NCBI GenBank assembly: GCA_002105175.1
Contig: MCGE01000012.1
Location: 1,202,666-1,266,665 of the forward strand
Length of the DNA stretch: 64,000 nucleotides
Direction: 5' to 3'
Source of the DNA: Absidia repens
Lineage: Eukaryota; Mucoromycota; Mucoromycetes; Mucorales; Cunninghamellaceae
Shown here: positions 47,318-61,012 of the stretch, piece after piece
Numbering within the stretch: position 1 is the first letter of the stretch
How the letters are laid out: the number at the start of each line of letters is the position of its first letter
Made by a program: the position numbers and the translations under genes
Notes under the pieces: generated by a model
What the model was told of the DNA's origin: nothing
The model's database searches: none
The model's input: the letters and a program-made list of their open reading frames with translations, nothing else

Positions 47318-50300
47318 TCAGAAGGATTTTTTGATAATGGCGGTGATATTGTTTCTTTTATACTGTAAATCAGCTAATATAAACGAATCAATCATCACCG
47401 TCACTCTACTATCTACAGCTACTTCTATTTTACCACCAAGTGCTTTTGAGATCATATCCAGGCCAACCGTCTTCATCATCACCGGGATTCGAGGAGTTTC
47501 AACCACAAAGCCAACACAGTCGTCATCCTCACTGTCATTGTTGTTGTTCATTTCAATGCTATCCTGACAGCTCACAGGAGGTAACTCCACCGGTCCTTTC
47601 CAGCCTCGCCCACCATCAGTAAAGTTTGCATACATAGTTCCAATTTTCTGTGACTGATATGTTGCTGACGCATTGATATTGACAATTTGCATATCGATAT
47701 CTTCAAAAGGGTTCCTTAACCATGCCACAGCTGTTGATGACAATAAATTCATTTGGACATCTTGCAGTAGTGGTTGTTCATCAAAGGTTGGTACCTGAAT
47801 CGAGAAGACCATCTGTTTCATCAAAGAGGCCAAGAGTCTTGATTTTGTTGATCCTTTTCGTCCAGCAATCACCAGGTCCGTTGATTCCCCTAGTCCCAAA
47901 AAAGAAAACCAAATGAGATAAATCTTTTCTATTTTTTTTTCTTTTCTTTTTTTTTGGAATTTGCCGTTTGCACTTACCTGAAATATAATTGCCAATGAAC
48001 TCGACCACAGGAGACAGCTGTATACCATCATTGTAGCACATTCCTCGTTGTCGTCCCGCCTTGGCATAAATATAGCTATTCGATTCAAATTCATTGTCGG
48101 ACCTATGCACCAAGTTCAGGTCCTGAATAGTTACATTGCCAATTTCGATATCCTTGTACAACATCGCCAGCGTTATTGTTCCCAAATTGACATCCACATC
48201 AGAAGGATTGGTGATGATCAGCTTTGTTTTGGCTTGTAATGCATCGGGATGGCCTTTGACAATAGCCATGGAGATCACTTTTGGAGGCGGGTTGGTCATT
48301 CCTTGCATTCCTAGTATGTAAACATAATAGTATTGATCAGTTCATTGCCTCTAACTGTGTGTGTATATATGTGTTTTCATAAAAATTACCCATAGTATTG
48401 ATTTGTCCTTTGAATGCCAAATCCCGCACAGTCAATTTGCCAAATTCACTAACCACCATGGCATCAGCAGTGCCTTGAAGATAAACGGTGCTGTTGCGCT
48501 TTTTGAAGACCCGATCCAAAAACTTTTCGAATTCGCCCTCGTGTCCTGAGAGTACTTGGAAGGGAGCTTTGTCAATACTTGATTTCACCATAAACATGCC
48601 TTCTGGAATAGAGCCATCATCACCGTCCGGATCGCCACGATGGATTGTTTTCGAGGGACAAGGTTTACGGGGTCGTAGCCGCGCAAAAGGAGATGCAGAG
48701 TCATGTTCCAAATAGATATACACATCCGGGTCAATTTCAGTCACATCCAGGTCAAATTGCATTTCCTTGGGAAGTTGTAATAGTGCCGTCGCATCACCAG
48801 ACACCACAGGACCCCCAGAGATCATCGAGAAATCGATCTTGATATTGTCCATAGTAAGTGATTGAATGATATCATGGTGTGTTGTACCAGGAAATGGGAT
48901 GGACAGCGTCATTGACGCCAAGGCCTTTTGCAACCAGTCCGGTACCTTTGATCCAAATGTTGTTATTTCTGTTGCTGTCGCTGTGGTATCATGGTGTATT
49001 TCATCATCAGGTCCAAAGGTGCTTCCACGGACATGTACTACTGAGGTGTTACCATGCAAATAGAGAGATAAGAATCGTTCCATCCGTCGTTGTTTCTTGA
49101 TATCCTTGTCATTATCCATAGGTAGCGTTCGTCCCATGATGTTGAAATAATTCATCTGCTGACCAAGTAATTGGGTATCCTGGGCTCTGACTACTGCAAT
49201 CAACTCATCATCGTCATCACCATCACCAGGTAAATAAATGCCAAAATCCACATCCCCGATGGTCATACTAAGAGTTTTGGAAGGGTTGAAGATGCCAACT
49301 GTGCCTTGGAGCGCAATGCCACCTAAAGGGTGTATACCAGGAAAAGCCATATTTTTCATTTCGGTTTGCTTTAATCCATCCATTCCTTCAATAAAATAAA
49401 ATAAAATAAAATAAAATAAAATAAAATAAAATAAAATAAAATAAGCAAATGTTAGCCACTCTGACGATGATAGACAGATATTATATCTTACCATCAATAT
49501 TGACCACCTTGTTCAAATCCATATTGTTTTTCATAGGAAGCCAACCCACTTGTATAGGCAACGATCCAAGCACTTGCCAACCAACCTGTTTAAAAGTCAG
49601 AGCGTCCTTGCAAAAGTTGATCAGAGCAGATGCATCCTCGACCACGAATTGTGTAACAAAATCAAAATGGGTCACATTGGATTCCGATGATAAGGTAAAA
49701 GCTGGCAAATGTATATTTCCCATAGAAGACGGTTGCTGCAGCTGCTGCTGTTGCTGTAATTGCTGCTGCAGTAGTATTGAGAGTGCTCCAGATGATGATG
49801 ATGATGATGATGATGATGGAAAAAGCAATAGACTAGAAGAAGGTGCCACTTCGAAGACTTGCAGTGTTGTATCGAGAAGTTGAATATCACCAAAGATACT
49901 GGCCATCCGCCGGCTAAGGTCATAAGCAGAGGCAAGTAAGGTGACCGATCCAACCACATTCATGGAGATTATGTTGACCCCATCGACTTGAGTGACATTT
50001 TGGATTGAAGTTTGCTGGAATGCGAGTTGGACACCGTTTTCAAAGCGTTTTTGTGCGAATTTTGGTGCCAGAAGAAGAAGTACCAGCGAAGCCATGAATA
50101 TAATTCCCAGCAAAAGTGCCAATACAATATAAAGTCGTGCGCGTGATGAGTCTCGTTGCTGTTGTTGCTGTTGTCGGTGTTGATCTTGCTGATAGTGTTG
50201 TGGTCGAGGATGAGACGACGATTCACCGACACTACCGTAGTTGTAACTGCGATTGTTGTTATTGTTGCTTTCATGACTATCACTATTGTTGTTGTCAAAT

Positions 50301-50467
50301 GTAGGAGAGGGGAATGACTGGTCAATTGCTGGAGACTTGTCTTTTTGCTGCTGCTTTTTCGTTGTACCACTTGTTGGAGTACCAGATTTGAAGAATGATA
50401 AAAGAGGTTGACGCTCAGGATGGATATCCAGGCTATTGTCGATTTTGTTGGATGAATTTTCAGACAT
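47318..50467 (-). CDS. Tag1-like vacuolar membrane protein (DUF3712)
   Basis: Four exons on the minus strand: 50467-49492, 49385-48390, 48310-47978, 47889-47318; 958 aa. The polar N-terminus (about 110 residues, Gln/Asn/Ser-rich) is cytosolic. A single transmembrane helix follows at about 111-133 (LYIVLALLLGIIFMASLVLL), then a large lumenal part. That part has repeated beta-rich LEA/DUF3712-like units: FGIYLPG, TLSIPFPG, DFSMISGGPVVSGDATALLQ, VVSEFGKLTVRDLAFKGQIN, IVKGHPDALQAKTKLIITNPSDV and VAWLRNPFEDIDM. The order of one N-terminal membrane helix and tandem DUF3712-type units matches yeast YLR173W (Tag1), linked to ending autophagy at the vacuole. That function is inferred. Confidence 0.78.
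49389..49445 (+). repeat. Pentanucleotide microsatellite (ATAAA)n in a Tag1-like intron
   Basis: About eleven uninterrupted copies of ATAAA (TTTTA on the coding strand) fill most of the first intron, between acceptor and branch region. In the coding direction they serve as a T-rich tract just before the acceptor. Copy number is likely variable. Confidence 0.9.
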
Positions 50468-52091
50468 GAAGTAATGAAGCGATATGTCGTCAAAATAAAA
50501 AATCAACAACAATACTAATATTTATGTGGGATTGTTTGTATGTTTATGGAGTTGTCAGTAAACAACAAAATATAAATAAAAGTAAAGCACAAGTGAGAAA
50601 AAAAAATCCACTCATAAGAGGTGTGTTTTCAAAGACCGCTAGCTTAAAAATGCAGTAGCAGTAAACTCAGTGGTCTGGAAATATTCATCGAATTGCAAAA
50701 GAGAAATCAATAGTAAATTACTATAACGCATATTCATATACCTGATGTTCCTTTTAGTTCCAACAATCTTTCGAAACTATTGTATATGTAGTCACATACA
50801 GCCTACTGCACGATGATTATGCTAGGACAAGGGAAACCTTTTGTATTTCGGCATACACAGTATGTACAGTACATACAATAGAAATGAAAACCACCAAGAG
50901 TAAACTTGAAACAAGAAAATATTCAGTACCACTGATAAGAAATTAACAGAAACTCTCAGGCTCATGTATGTTTACTATCGGCGTAGAAGTTCCTGCAGGA
51001 AGCGGATTAATAATGCTTTGAATTTTGAATTAGACATTGCTTTTATGAGCGGTCATTAAATTATTTATCTTTTTCATGCTGGACCTGACTTCTCCCTGAT
51101 ACTGTTCTTTGGGACCGATAATAGATTTGCATTTAATCGACGCTCCAACTTACAAATGAAATGCACATGCTAAACCTTTAATTGACTTATGGAATTTACT
51201 AGGCTATTTGCATGGGCAAGTTAGCTTTAAAACTACACGTATGTTTGCTCGCGATATTTTTGCCCTGACTCATTTGACGACTGCAGTACGAACAAAAAAA
51301 TACGTCCGCTGCGGATACCACTTGATGATTCCCGAGGCAATGGCCCCACCAGTGAGTTTAATGACAGCAATTATTTCATTGACTATGTACGATAAGATTA
51401 TTTATTTTACAATTTCAAAGTTATTCATTGATAATGCGGTATGCAAACTACACCGGCTGGTACAATAATGCTAACAGCTGTAAATCCCGAAAAGGGACTT
51501 CTCATAAAGGTTTTTTTTACCTATATGAACATTTTACCATGATCAGTAAGACAGTAGTGGAGTATCCTCGTGGATATAACATGGCAACAATAACACTGAC
51601 TGTACCTCATATTCCACTAACTGAAGACTTAGATGAAGTAATACAGTGAAATAGAGAATGAAAATGTTTTCACAGTTGTTGTATTCCTTACCATACTGAC
51701 ATGACAGGAAATAAAAATATGGTTTATTTTTTATTTTTTACTATTTTGATAAGGATATGTTTGTTTTGATGTCGATTTTGATCTGTTCTGTCCTACTATA
51801 ATTTTATACTATTGGGCTCCCTTTAAAGCAACCGCGCCTCCTAATTTGGTAACATCACAACAAAAACTAAAATATGCTACAAAGCAAAAACTAACCTTCC
51901 CGACCTTTCCCCCTTTTTTTTTTTTTTTTTTTTGTTGTTGTTGTTTTTTCTCTTCCCTTTTCCCCTTTTATTAATACATATTCCCTTTTGACTGTTTTTT
52001 ATACCCTTCATTTCCCCTCTTCGTTTCCTTTATTGCCTTTTATCCACCAGGGGAATACTTTGCCTAGCATTTGAGTGTTTGCGTATGAAAA
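50468..52091. other. Intergenic region between divergent genes
   Basis: 1.6 kb between the Tag1-like and Bud4-like starts. Mostly AT-rich. Open frames at 51208-51468 and 51428-51649 have mixed composition but no recognisable domain and no splice connection, so I do not call them genes. A T run (51911-51934) and T/C-rich sequence precede the Bud4-like start. Confidence 0.45.
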
Positions 52092-55000
52092 ATGGTACAC
52101 CAAAAAGAACAACACCAGCGTGATTCCACTTCTCCCACCAACAATAATGATCCTGCTGAATCAACTGAAATGCAGCCGCCGGACGAGCCCCAACAGTCAT
52201 CTCAACATGTACCATCTACATCTAGCAGTGCTTTGCCGCCCACCCAGCAAAAAGCAACAACACCGCTTCCGCCACTACAGGAAGAATTAGGGAAGAGTTT
52301 TGCGTCACGAAAAATCCAAGTGGCCTCACTCGCAATTCGATCATCTCATTCTGCAAGCCAAAGTCCATTATTCCCAAAACACGACATGTTTAAACTCTAT
52401 CAGCAACCGTTCGTCGCCAGTTCACTCTCAACACCCACAGCAACTTTTGCACCGCCCATGTCGTACGCTACTACTTCTCATTCCAGCAATGACAAATCAA
52501 GATCATTACTACCATCGTCTTCGTCTCTGACCTCAACAACTGACCGTGCACTTTTGGATAGGACTTGGTCAGTGCTGGCACCCAAATCGGAATCAAACGA
52601 ACAACACCGGAAGAAACCACGCCGTCGTGTCACATTCAACGATAATATTGAATTCTTTGAACTACCTCCGCAAATAAACTATTATGACGATATTGCTCCA
52701 CCTCCTACCTACTCTTCTTCACCGTCACCCGATGCTACTACGAAAACGACAGATTTGGATGACTATGGTGAAAAACAGAAAAAATATCAGCACGGCATAG
52801 AAAAAGGTATGTGTTAGTGACTAGGCAGATGTGTTTAATTGTTACTAATTTGAATTTGTTATACAGGCAACTCACCAGGACCTCCAGAAATTGCCAATCA
52901 ATGGGACGAATCATATACCGAAGCTTCAAATGAATATTCTTCATCAGAATTGCAAACAACAGATATACCAAATCATCAAATCAGCACATACACCTCACCT
53001 TCTTCGGTCACATCATCAACGTCAACAACATCCTCCAACTCCATGACTACACTATCCTTATCTTCTTCCTCTACGCAATCAAATAGCATAAATAACAACA
53101 ACACCACCGCCACCGTAGCCATGTCTTATGATCACCAGTCACCCTTATTCAATCAACATATCAACGCATCAACATCTTCATTACCAGCATACAATCCAAT
53201 GTCTTCATCCACTGTTTCACTCGCCCTGTCAACTTCATCCTCCCCCAACTCGACCACTACTGACATGACATCACCTCAAATAGCATTACAGCGAAAAGGA
53301 AACACTATTTCAAGAAACGCTATTTTGGAAATATTATCTAGCCGAACGCCATCTAATCATCACCGATTCACCCCAAGTAGAAGCAACAACAGACTGTCCG
53401 CCAAACACAACAGCAAACGTCTGTCATTGCAACAGCAACAGCCTCACCACCAGGTCCCCATTGACTTCCACCGTAGCTTGGACTCGGTTGAAAATGAAAT
53501 CAAGGAAGCCATACAGCGTGCTAAAGCTTCGAATACTGGAAGGTGTGCGAAGATGGATCCCAAATTACCACCAGCACCAACAGATAGCAGCAGTCCATCC
53601 ACGAGCGACACGCGATTGCATCATGTGAATGGAAGTACGGCGGTCTTTGAACCACACGATGAGAGGACGTCAGACGATGATGGCAACGACGATGGAATGG
53701 AGATAGCAGACGATATCAATCAAGAACAATTACCAGGCGACATCCATACTGACAGCGTTACCCAAGAACAATCATCAGCCGAAATTCCTATGGACAACAT
53801 CAGCCAAGAACAGTCATCAAGCATTATTCCTACTGACAGTAGCATGGATGGAAGTCAATTATACTCCGGAGACGACAGTGACTCAACGACAATCCATGGA
53901 GAAGACAATAGCAACGAAACAATCTACATGGATGCAGATGATCAGGGCGATGATGGCGACGGTGATGGTGACGGTGACGGTCATCATAGCAATGGATCGC
54001 CTCGTCAAGAGGGTACTGATACTGCCCCACATCAATGGAGTGACGACAGTGATGAAAATACCGAAGACACCGAAAGCAGCAACGCATCAAATCCCTTATT
54101 GCTATACCTCCCCTCCTCCGAACAGCAGATATGTGACTTTGGTGACACCCTTCGTGATGAATTCGATCGGATCACCGGCGACATGGTAAGGGAATTGAAG
54201 AAAAAGAGTGAGGGGGTTAGGATGGGCACAGACGTCGACACATTATATAGTACTAACCCCTCTCGATCTCCCTTTTATTAGACGCATATGGTAGTTCCTA
54301 CATCGACTCTGTCGGCGTCTTCGACTATTGACAATCGTCAACCAAACGCAAATGGATCTGATATCAGTATTAATCAAGACAGCTACTCGACCAGCAACGA
54401 TTCAAGGAACGACGACCAGGATCAAGAGCAAAAAAACTCTGTCGCTTGGCAAGTACTGGTAAAAAAAAAAAGCCCAAACATCAAATATCAAATCAAATGT
54501 ATTGTCATTGACGAAAAAAAATATATTTGTTATTTTTGCTATCCTATATTGTAGGGGTGCCAAGACGAAAACGACATACCAGTGAAGGACCAGAAGCCAA
54601 ATAATGACCAACCTCAAAATTCGCCAAAGAATGGCCGTCTCTACGTCAAAGTAATTGCTGCTGAAAATTTAGATTTCCCTATCAATCAAAGTAAAAATGA
54701 AAATGAAAAAAAAAAACTGTGCGTGATAATTACTTGTGCATTGACCTAGCTTTTTCTTTTTCATTTCTATATTTTAGACGCCCCAAGTATCCAATGCTCA
54801 GTGAACGACGGTACTCATTATTTTGGATCAGGACACTACAAAATGCAGCATAACATTCATTTTAATCATGAATTTATCCTGTGAGTTCCAAATAAAAATA
54901 ATAATAATAATAATAATAATGACATACACGGTGACTAACTCATTAATTTTTTTTTTTTTTGTAGGGACGATATCAACACAGACACTGAATTTACACTGAC

Positions 55001-56398
55001 GCTTCATGCCATTCAACAAGGGGATCAAAACGAGGGATTGTCACCAGCGAAACGATGGACAAAGCGGACTTCATTGGGTGGAGGTGGAGGTGGTCGTGCG
55101 GACGATCTGTCAAGGTACATCAATCGTCAGGATGGTGCGTTGGCTCAAACTCGTGTTTCCTTGAGTGCCGTGTCTTATCAATGCCGTACAAGACTATGTA
55201 CTGCCTCATTTGCTTTGGTCAATGGATGGTACCAGCCTGCCAAGAAATCAGGTGGCCGACATCCTCTGCTGTTATCAAGAGCATCTAAGGAAAAACGACA
55301 ACCTATGGTCCAAGAAAAAGCGGTCGGGAAATTGACGATTGAATTGTTTTATTTGCCCAATGTCGAGCTCAAGGTGGGTAAAATAAATGAATCAATAAAT
55401 AAAAAAAAAGGGATGTATGGAATGATTTACTGGGACGATGATTTGAATCCCATCCGTTCTTCTTTTATGTATAGCTCTCTGATTTACCTGTTGACATGGA
55501 CTCTTGTGAAAATGCTCTGAATATACAAAGGTTCCATCAAACAATTTGGCGATCAGGATATATGTCTCAACTTGGAGGTGATGTCAAGGTAATATAATAG
55601 CAAGAGGATGGTCATTGTTATTTTGCAGAACTACCATGACGTTACTAATTTTTTTTTTTTTTTTTTATTATCAATCCGATGAAACTTATCCGATGTTAGT
55701 ATTGGCGTCGGAGGTACTTCAAATTGATCGGCGGCCAGCTCTACTCCTATACCGACAGACTCTGTTCTCCACGAACGATGATTGATCTGTCTAAAGCGGT
55801 AGTGATCGCATCCGACAATCGCATCATTATGGAAACAACAACAATAGCAACAACCAACGCCCCTGGATATCAGCACCGACAATGCGACGAAGATCCACAT
55901 CATCAAGGCAGCAGCAGTAGCAACAGAGTGTTTGAAAATGACGTTGGACATAATTTACTGATGGCGCTTGAATCACAAACCAATGTCAGCACAGTGGAAA
56001 GGGATCACCACCATGCACCGCCTTATAGGGACCCTCATCAAAATAGCAACAGCAATGTCAGCACGATGCCAACACATTGTCAGCCTCAACAAGTACCCAT
56101 GGGGGAAGTTAATGGTGGTGGTAGAAGTACTAACAATGGAGGTGGTAATGGATCTTGTACGTCAGTCAACATGGCAACTAGTACCCATCATGAAAGTCAT
56201 AGGGGCGGCGGCGGCGGCGGCGGCGATGCTGATGATTTGTCCTCCTACTCGGTCAAGAATAGCTTCCAAGTGAAATTTGATAATGGGGATATGATTGAAT
56301 TCTTTTGTGATTCTGCTCATGAACGAGAACGTTGGTTGGATGTCTTGAAGGTGATTCTTGGCCGCATTCCTCCTTTACCGTCTTGGTTGTCCGTATGA
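52092..56398 (+). CDS. Bud4/anillin-like septin-associated PH protein
   Basis: Eight exons: 52092-52806, 52867-54185, 54282-54458, 54555-54690, 54778-54880, 54965-55373, 55475-55588, 55700-56398; 1223 aa. The first 750 residues are low-complexity and acidic, including RRRVTFNDNIEFFELPP and a Q-E-Q-S-S repeat region. The conserved C-terminus starts with an anillin-homology/C2-like part (LYVKVIAAENLDFP, QCSVNDGTHYF, GKLTIELFYLPN), then RFHQTIWRSGYMSQLGGDVK. A PH domain beginning YWRRRYFKLIGGQLYSYTD follows from about residue 991, interrupted by a long Asn/His/Gly-rich insert including a poly-Gly run. It ends with FQVKFDNGDMIEFF and ERERWLDVLKVIL. This matches Bud4/Mid1/anillin proteins that organise septin rings and septation. 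Poly(A) signals at 56556 and 56652. Confidence 0.85.
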
Positions 56399-57680
56399 TG
56401 TTTAGTATAGTGTAGATTTTTTTTTAGTTATTAATATCATATATTGCTCGAGGGGTCTGTTTTTATTTGTACATATTACAATTTTTTTTATTATATATCT
56501 TTTTTTTTTTTCTTTAATCAATCTTTTCAGTTTGCCTTGTTTTATTTGCGCCAATAATAAAAAAAAAGAATCATCAACATTCAGAATACAGTGAACTAGT
56601 CTAGTATGGTATAGTGTAGTTTATTATTGATTATTATTTTCTATTATATTCAATAAAAAAGAAAAGCATTTGAACTTGAATATAACTTTTACAAAGTGAA
56701 GATATGAAACATATGAAAGGGCATGAATCAAAGTGGGACGAGGGAGAAAAAGCTGGCTCCCATGGGATATAATATACAGCTTCAAAAGTGGTTTGATCTA
56801 GTGCTCAACATGGATTTAAATCAATGGTTAATGTTAAAAGATAAAATTTATTGAAGCATTTGCATAAACAAGCATAAACTGCGAGATGGTCAAGTCTAAA
56901 GTTAAAGGGGCGAGGTGACCAATATACAAAAGGATCTACTGTTGAAGAAAACTACTATAATCATAAGAGAGAGACTAACAGTGCTAATGGTGAAAAGGAC
57001 TAGACATACTTTATTCAAATGTAGAGATAAATCAAAACAAATAAAACTAAGCTAAACTAATGGCGGTTTCATGACATCTCTGAAGATGAAGTCCTAAGCT
57101 AATGGCGGGTTCAAATCCTAGATCCAAAATGAAAGAGTTTTCCCATGCATCTTGTAATCCCTGAGCTAAACCCCCTTCTAAACTAGCCCTAATACTAATC
57201 TAAGATTACCATGACCCCAAAGAGGCTACAATGATGAAGGAAAAGAGGAGGGGGAAAAAAAGGAAAGAGAGCGAAAATAAAAGGGTGAGAATATAACAGC
57301 ACGTGGGCGGGATTTCAATGTTTTTTTCTTCGGCCTTGTGAGGATTTTTAGTTTGCAAAAACAATCTACAAAACACTTCGTCCCCAACCCTGTTCTTTTT
57401 TCATATGACGTTGAAACGATTTTTCACATCTGATACATGATGGTCATTAGCATTTTATAATGATATACGTATTCAGTCATTTAGAGAGAGATCCGTAACA
57501 TTCAAAAACGTCACAATACCTTTTTTTTATAGTGTCAAATATGTCACACGTGATTGTGTGGTTTTATTTCAAGTCATAAAAAAAAAAAAAAAAAGATCTA
57601 AAACTACATGACATGAGTGTGAGAAATAATAATAACAAAAAATAAAAGGAAAAATTGCATATCTATACTAATAGTAATGA
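56399..57680. other. Convergent intergenic region with repeat copy F
   Basis: 3' flanks of the Bud4-like and LAM-like genes with repeat copy F between. Minus-strand TGAAATAAAACC near 57560-57575 is a candidate poly(A) signal for the LAM-like gene. No gene seen. Confidence 0.55.
56830..57318 (-). repeat. Dispersed CACGTG-headed repeat, copy F (minus strand)
   Basis: On the minus strand the head is TGAAATCCCGCCCACGTG (CACGTG at 57300-57305), then a T/C tract. The core lies at about 57215-57100, including the reverse complement of GATGCATGGGAAAACTC and CATTTTGGATCTAGGATTT. The AATAAA block is near 57010, and a second GCTTCAATAAA block near 56850. The full left edge is not resolved and may extend further. 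Confidence 0.78.
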
Positions 57681-59896
57681 CTAGGAATGATGTTCTATTC
57701 TATGTCGCTGTTTTTCCATGGCGCGTGAAGCCTGTCCAATATTTCGTTCAGCCCGGCGGATCATTTTCGCCAAAGCCAACAGATCCTGATCCAACATCAT
57801 TTTCGATTGTTGTTGAGATAACCCGACATATTCACTGGTCCTACCGCTGCTATCACCATCAAAGGGATCCTCATCCTCATCTTTGCTGTGTTGTTGCTGT
57901 TTCTTCTTCTTGGTATGAGCGTTCGATGGAGGAGGTACTGTTGCATTTGTTGTGCGGTCTGACTGATTGACGTCCAAAGATCGCAACCAAGCCCAAAGTT
58001 CATCACGGTACATGTTTTCCATTGAATCGTCGTCCACATGGTATCGATTTTTCTCGGCTGCTGCTGATGGGGATGATGAGAAGAAACCAGGTAAACTTCC
58101 GCCGTCCGCATAAACAATATCGTTCAATCGGCTTTCCACATCCTTCATCTTGTAGGCAATGTAAACGTTGGCGAGAATCATCAGCATCAAACAGATAAAT
58201 GTCAGCTGAGAGGTCGTCCACAATCCGCCGGTGTCAGTAGCGGAGGTCGAGGGTAGAGGAAGTATATTCCAGGCTTGCTTGAACCCATCCGTTATGATAT
58301 CCAACCAGGAAGTTCGCTGTTTGTCCTTGTCGCTGACCATTTCTTCCTTGGGTCTGGCGTCCCGTCCTTTGCCGTGTTTTCTATGGCGACGCTTGCCCTT
58401 CTTTTTCTGTTTGCCCACAAGTTGCCCATCGAGCAAGAAGTCAGCAGGGTGTTCCTTCTGGTAGTTTTGAATAGCCGTGTCCAGGTGCTTGTAAAATGTG
58501 AGTTGTCCATCAACTGATGCTCTTTCTATTGTAGCTACATTGTAATAGAAACACAAAGAAAAAGAACATCAAGATTTTGATCCTATTGTTTCATACGCCC
58601 TCTCACCACTCCCCACTGAGCACTTTTTTTTTTTCTTTTTTTTTTTTTGAACTTACATTTCAGCCATGATGACTTGGTAAAATCAACGAGAACGGTCACC
58701 AGCATATGCACTTTGCCCTGACCAGCCCAGGTCAAACACGTTCGAGTTTTCACCGAGAATGAGCTTCCAGAGGGCACATCAGGGGTTTGGGTAGTTGTGA
58801 GCACCGTGACACTTTCCTTCATATCCGAATGAACCATTTCTTCTGTTTGTAGGCATTGTGTTTGTTTCGGTCCTAGAAGGAAAAAAGAAAAGAAAAGAAA
58901 AGAAATCAGTTTCCCTTTTCTATCTTCGACGGGATGAAATCTTTTTTACCTATAGCTCCGCCAAGTTGTTTGATATAAGATGCTTTTCTAACTTGTTTCT
59001 TGGATTCTTCGGATTCTCTCCATTTACCAATGTCCACATCTATTGATAGTTAAAATGTTAGATAATAAATAATAGATGAGTTTTCCTTTCGCCGTTGCAC
59101 AGATACCCGTTGTGTTTTTTCCGTGTTTTACCTAAGGATTTTTCGTCATCAGTCAAAAACCTTTTCATAAAGTCGCTTGTGAAGAGCAGATTGTTGAACG
59201 CTTCAAGACTGCCAGAGTATGTCTGGTCCATGACGACGTTGGGGTAATGTTCTCCAAGTTTTCCACATACACAATTTGTTTTTTCATTGACTTGTTGAGA
59301 TGGTGCTTTCAATTGAGCGTCACTTGACGGTTGAACCGTTTCTGAGGGTTTGCTGCTATCATCGATACCGTTAGATAGTGGCGTCGCAGGTCTTGGGGTG
59401 TCCTTTGCGTTTGCATCATCAAGCATCCGTTTCGCACCTTCCGAAAACGCACGTCGCCGTAAAGAGTCGTTCTTGGCGATATTTTTGGGTAATGCTGATG
59501 GTAGCGGGATAGGCGGTGAGGCAACTAGTTTAATAAATACAATGATATAAATTATGAGCATACAGCCAAGTCTGTGGTCAATTATTCCCAATTCCACTTA
59601 CGGCTGTCTTCTTCGGTTTCAGTATCAGAATAAGTGTAATCAGATTCCAAATCCGAAGTGTCTTCTTCATCCAAACCACTGTCTTCTTCACCATTTTCCA
59701 CTTGACTGTTCAGGGTTTCATCAGGACTTGTATCGGTTGATCGGTTTGTCAGTGGCCGAGAATACCTCCAAACATCCACCATCAAATCATAGGCTTGGTC
59801 ACGAGAGAGGAACGATGCAAAAAAGTGCTATAACAGATACAATAAAACATAGTTCAGAACACATATTTGAAAGTAAATGATCAAGTTGTATGTCGC

Positions 59897-59927
<31 letters not shown>

Positions 59928-61012
59928 CCTTGGCATGAAGAGTTGATATTTGTATAGCATTTGGAATAAAGATGGCAGTGGTGCGTTTTTCAATATCCAC
60001 AATATCAGAAAAGGCAATCACCAGCTATCCCACAACACAGAAGCGTTAGTAATCAGATGTAAAATAGAAAGTGTTCATTTTCAAAGACTTACATTGGTAA
60101 CCCATCCAAAAATATTGGCATTGAAACATAAGTAGTTTTCTGAGATGTAGATACGCCCCTGCACCAAGATTTCTTTCTGCAAGGCACACCCATAATCTAA
60201 TTACAAGTGGGGGAAGAAAGAAAAGTGATGAGTTTCATAGTCCCCATACCCATAATACAATATATATGGTTGGCCTCAAGTTTTCATCATATTTATATAT
60301 TACCTTCGATCAAGACATCGTCTTCGGGTACACTTCTAAACAAGGCATGGAATTCTTGGTTTCGCTTGTCACTGACAGAGTCCGTTCGCACCGCTGTTGC
60401 AATGCTACCAGCTGCCATAGAGTGTTCGCCTTCAGATACCGAGTCTTCAGTGCCATCAGAGCCACGCCGAGAAGAATCTTGCGTCGCCGATGCTGAGGGA
60501 GTTCCATTGATGTTGCTGAAGTTGCTTTCACTTTCACTCGCCTTCCTCGAACGCAGACCAGAGGTAAAAGTAGGTCTTGATTTCCTTGAAATAGCTGATG
60601 ATTGACTTGAAGATCGAGAGCGTGATTTCTTTGCAGGTGTTGGAATGCGAAGCGTGTGCTTATTGGATTCTTCGGGAGCGGCCACCGGAGTCGGTAAAGA
60701 ATGAGATGAAAAGGATTTATTGATGGCAACATCCTTGTCTTGAGCATGCTGGTTCAGTGTTGTTGTCGTACTGTTGTTGTTGTTGTTGTTGTTGTTAGTG
60801 TTCTTCGGTGGGAAATCCTCGAGGCTCAAATGACCGTCTAGCCCATTTTCTTGTTTCGATTCCAACGGTGTAGCTGCACAAATGTCAATTTCTGGAGGCA
60901 AACCAGGTGAGCCTTCAGAATTCCGTCGAGGCATGCCGGGACGGGAGGTTGTATCTATAGATAGCGGACGGTCGCCAGAGACAGTATTGGAATGGAGTCG
61001 TCGATGCAACAT
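57681..61012 (-). CDS. LAM-type GRAM and VASt (StART-like) sterol-transfer protein
   Basis: Eight exons on the minus strand: 61012-60304, 60196-60093, 60024-59929, 59827-59602, 59524-59132, 59039-58950, 58872-58657, 58534-57681; 895 aa. A Ser/Arg-rich N-terminus (about 215 residues) is followed by a GRAM domain at about 225-345 (EFHALFRSVPEDDVLIEDYG, ILVQGRIYISENYLCF, HFFASFLSRDQAYDLM). An acidic linker follows. The VASt domain starts near residue 480 (QTYSGSLEAFNNLLFTSDFM) and spans exons 5-8 (CLTWAGQGKVHMLVTVLVDF, STIERASVDGQLTFYKHLD). A transmembrane helix lies at about 721-740 (LTFICLMLMILANVYIAY), and a coiled-coil/polar tail follows. GRAM-VASt-TM is the layout of yeast Lam/Ltc and animal GRAMD1 proteins, which move sterol at ER-plasma membrane contacts. 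Confidence 0.9.

Noticed and set aside
51208..51649. Two overlapping plus-strand open frames of 73-86 residues
   Set aside because: No domain, no splice links, no start context and AT-rich surroundings; treated as chance frames.
54451..54458. Alternative donor GTACTG inside exon 3 of the Bud4-like gene
   Set aside because: The GTAAAA donor at 54459 keeps frame with the next exon, while the earlier site gives a weaker consensus.
57105..57125. tRNA B-box-like GGTTCAAATCC within repeat copy F, suggesting a tRNA-derived SINE
   Set aside because: The other copies read GGTTCTAAATCC or differ at this site, no A box is present at the right distance, and it lies on the strand opposite to the repeat head. 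Likely chance.
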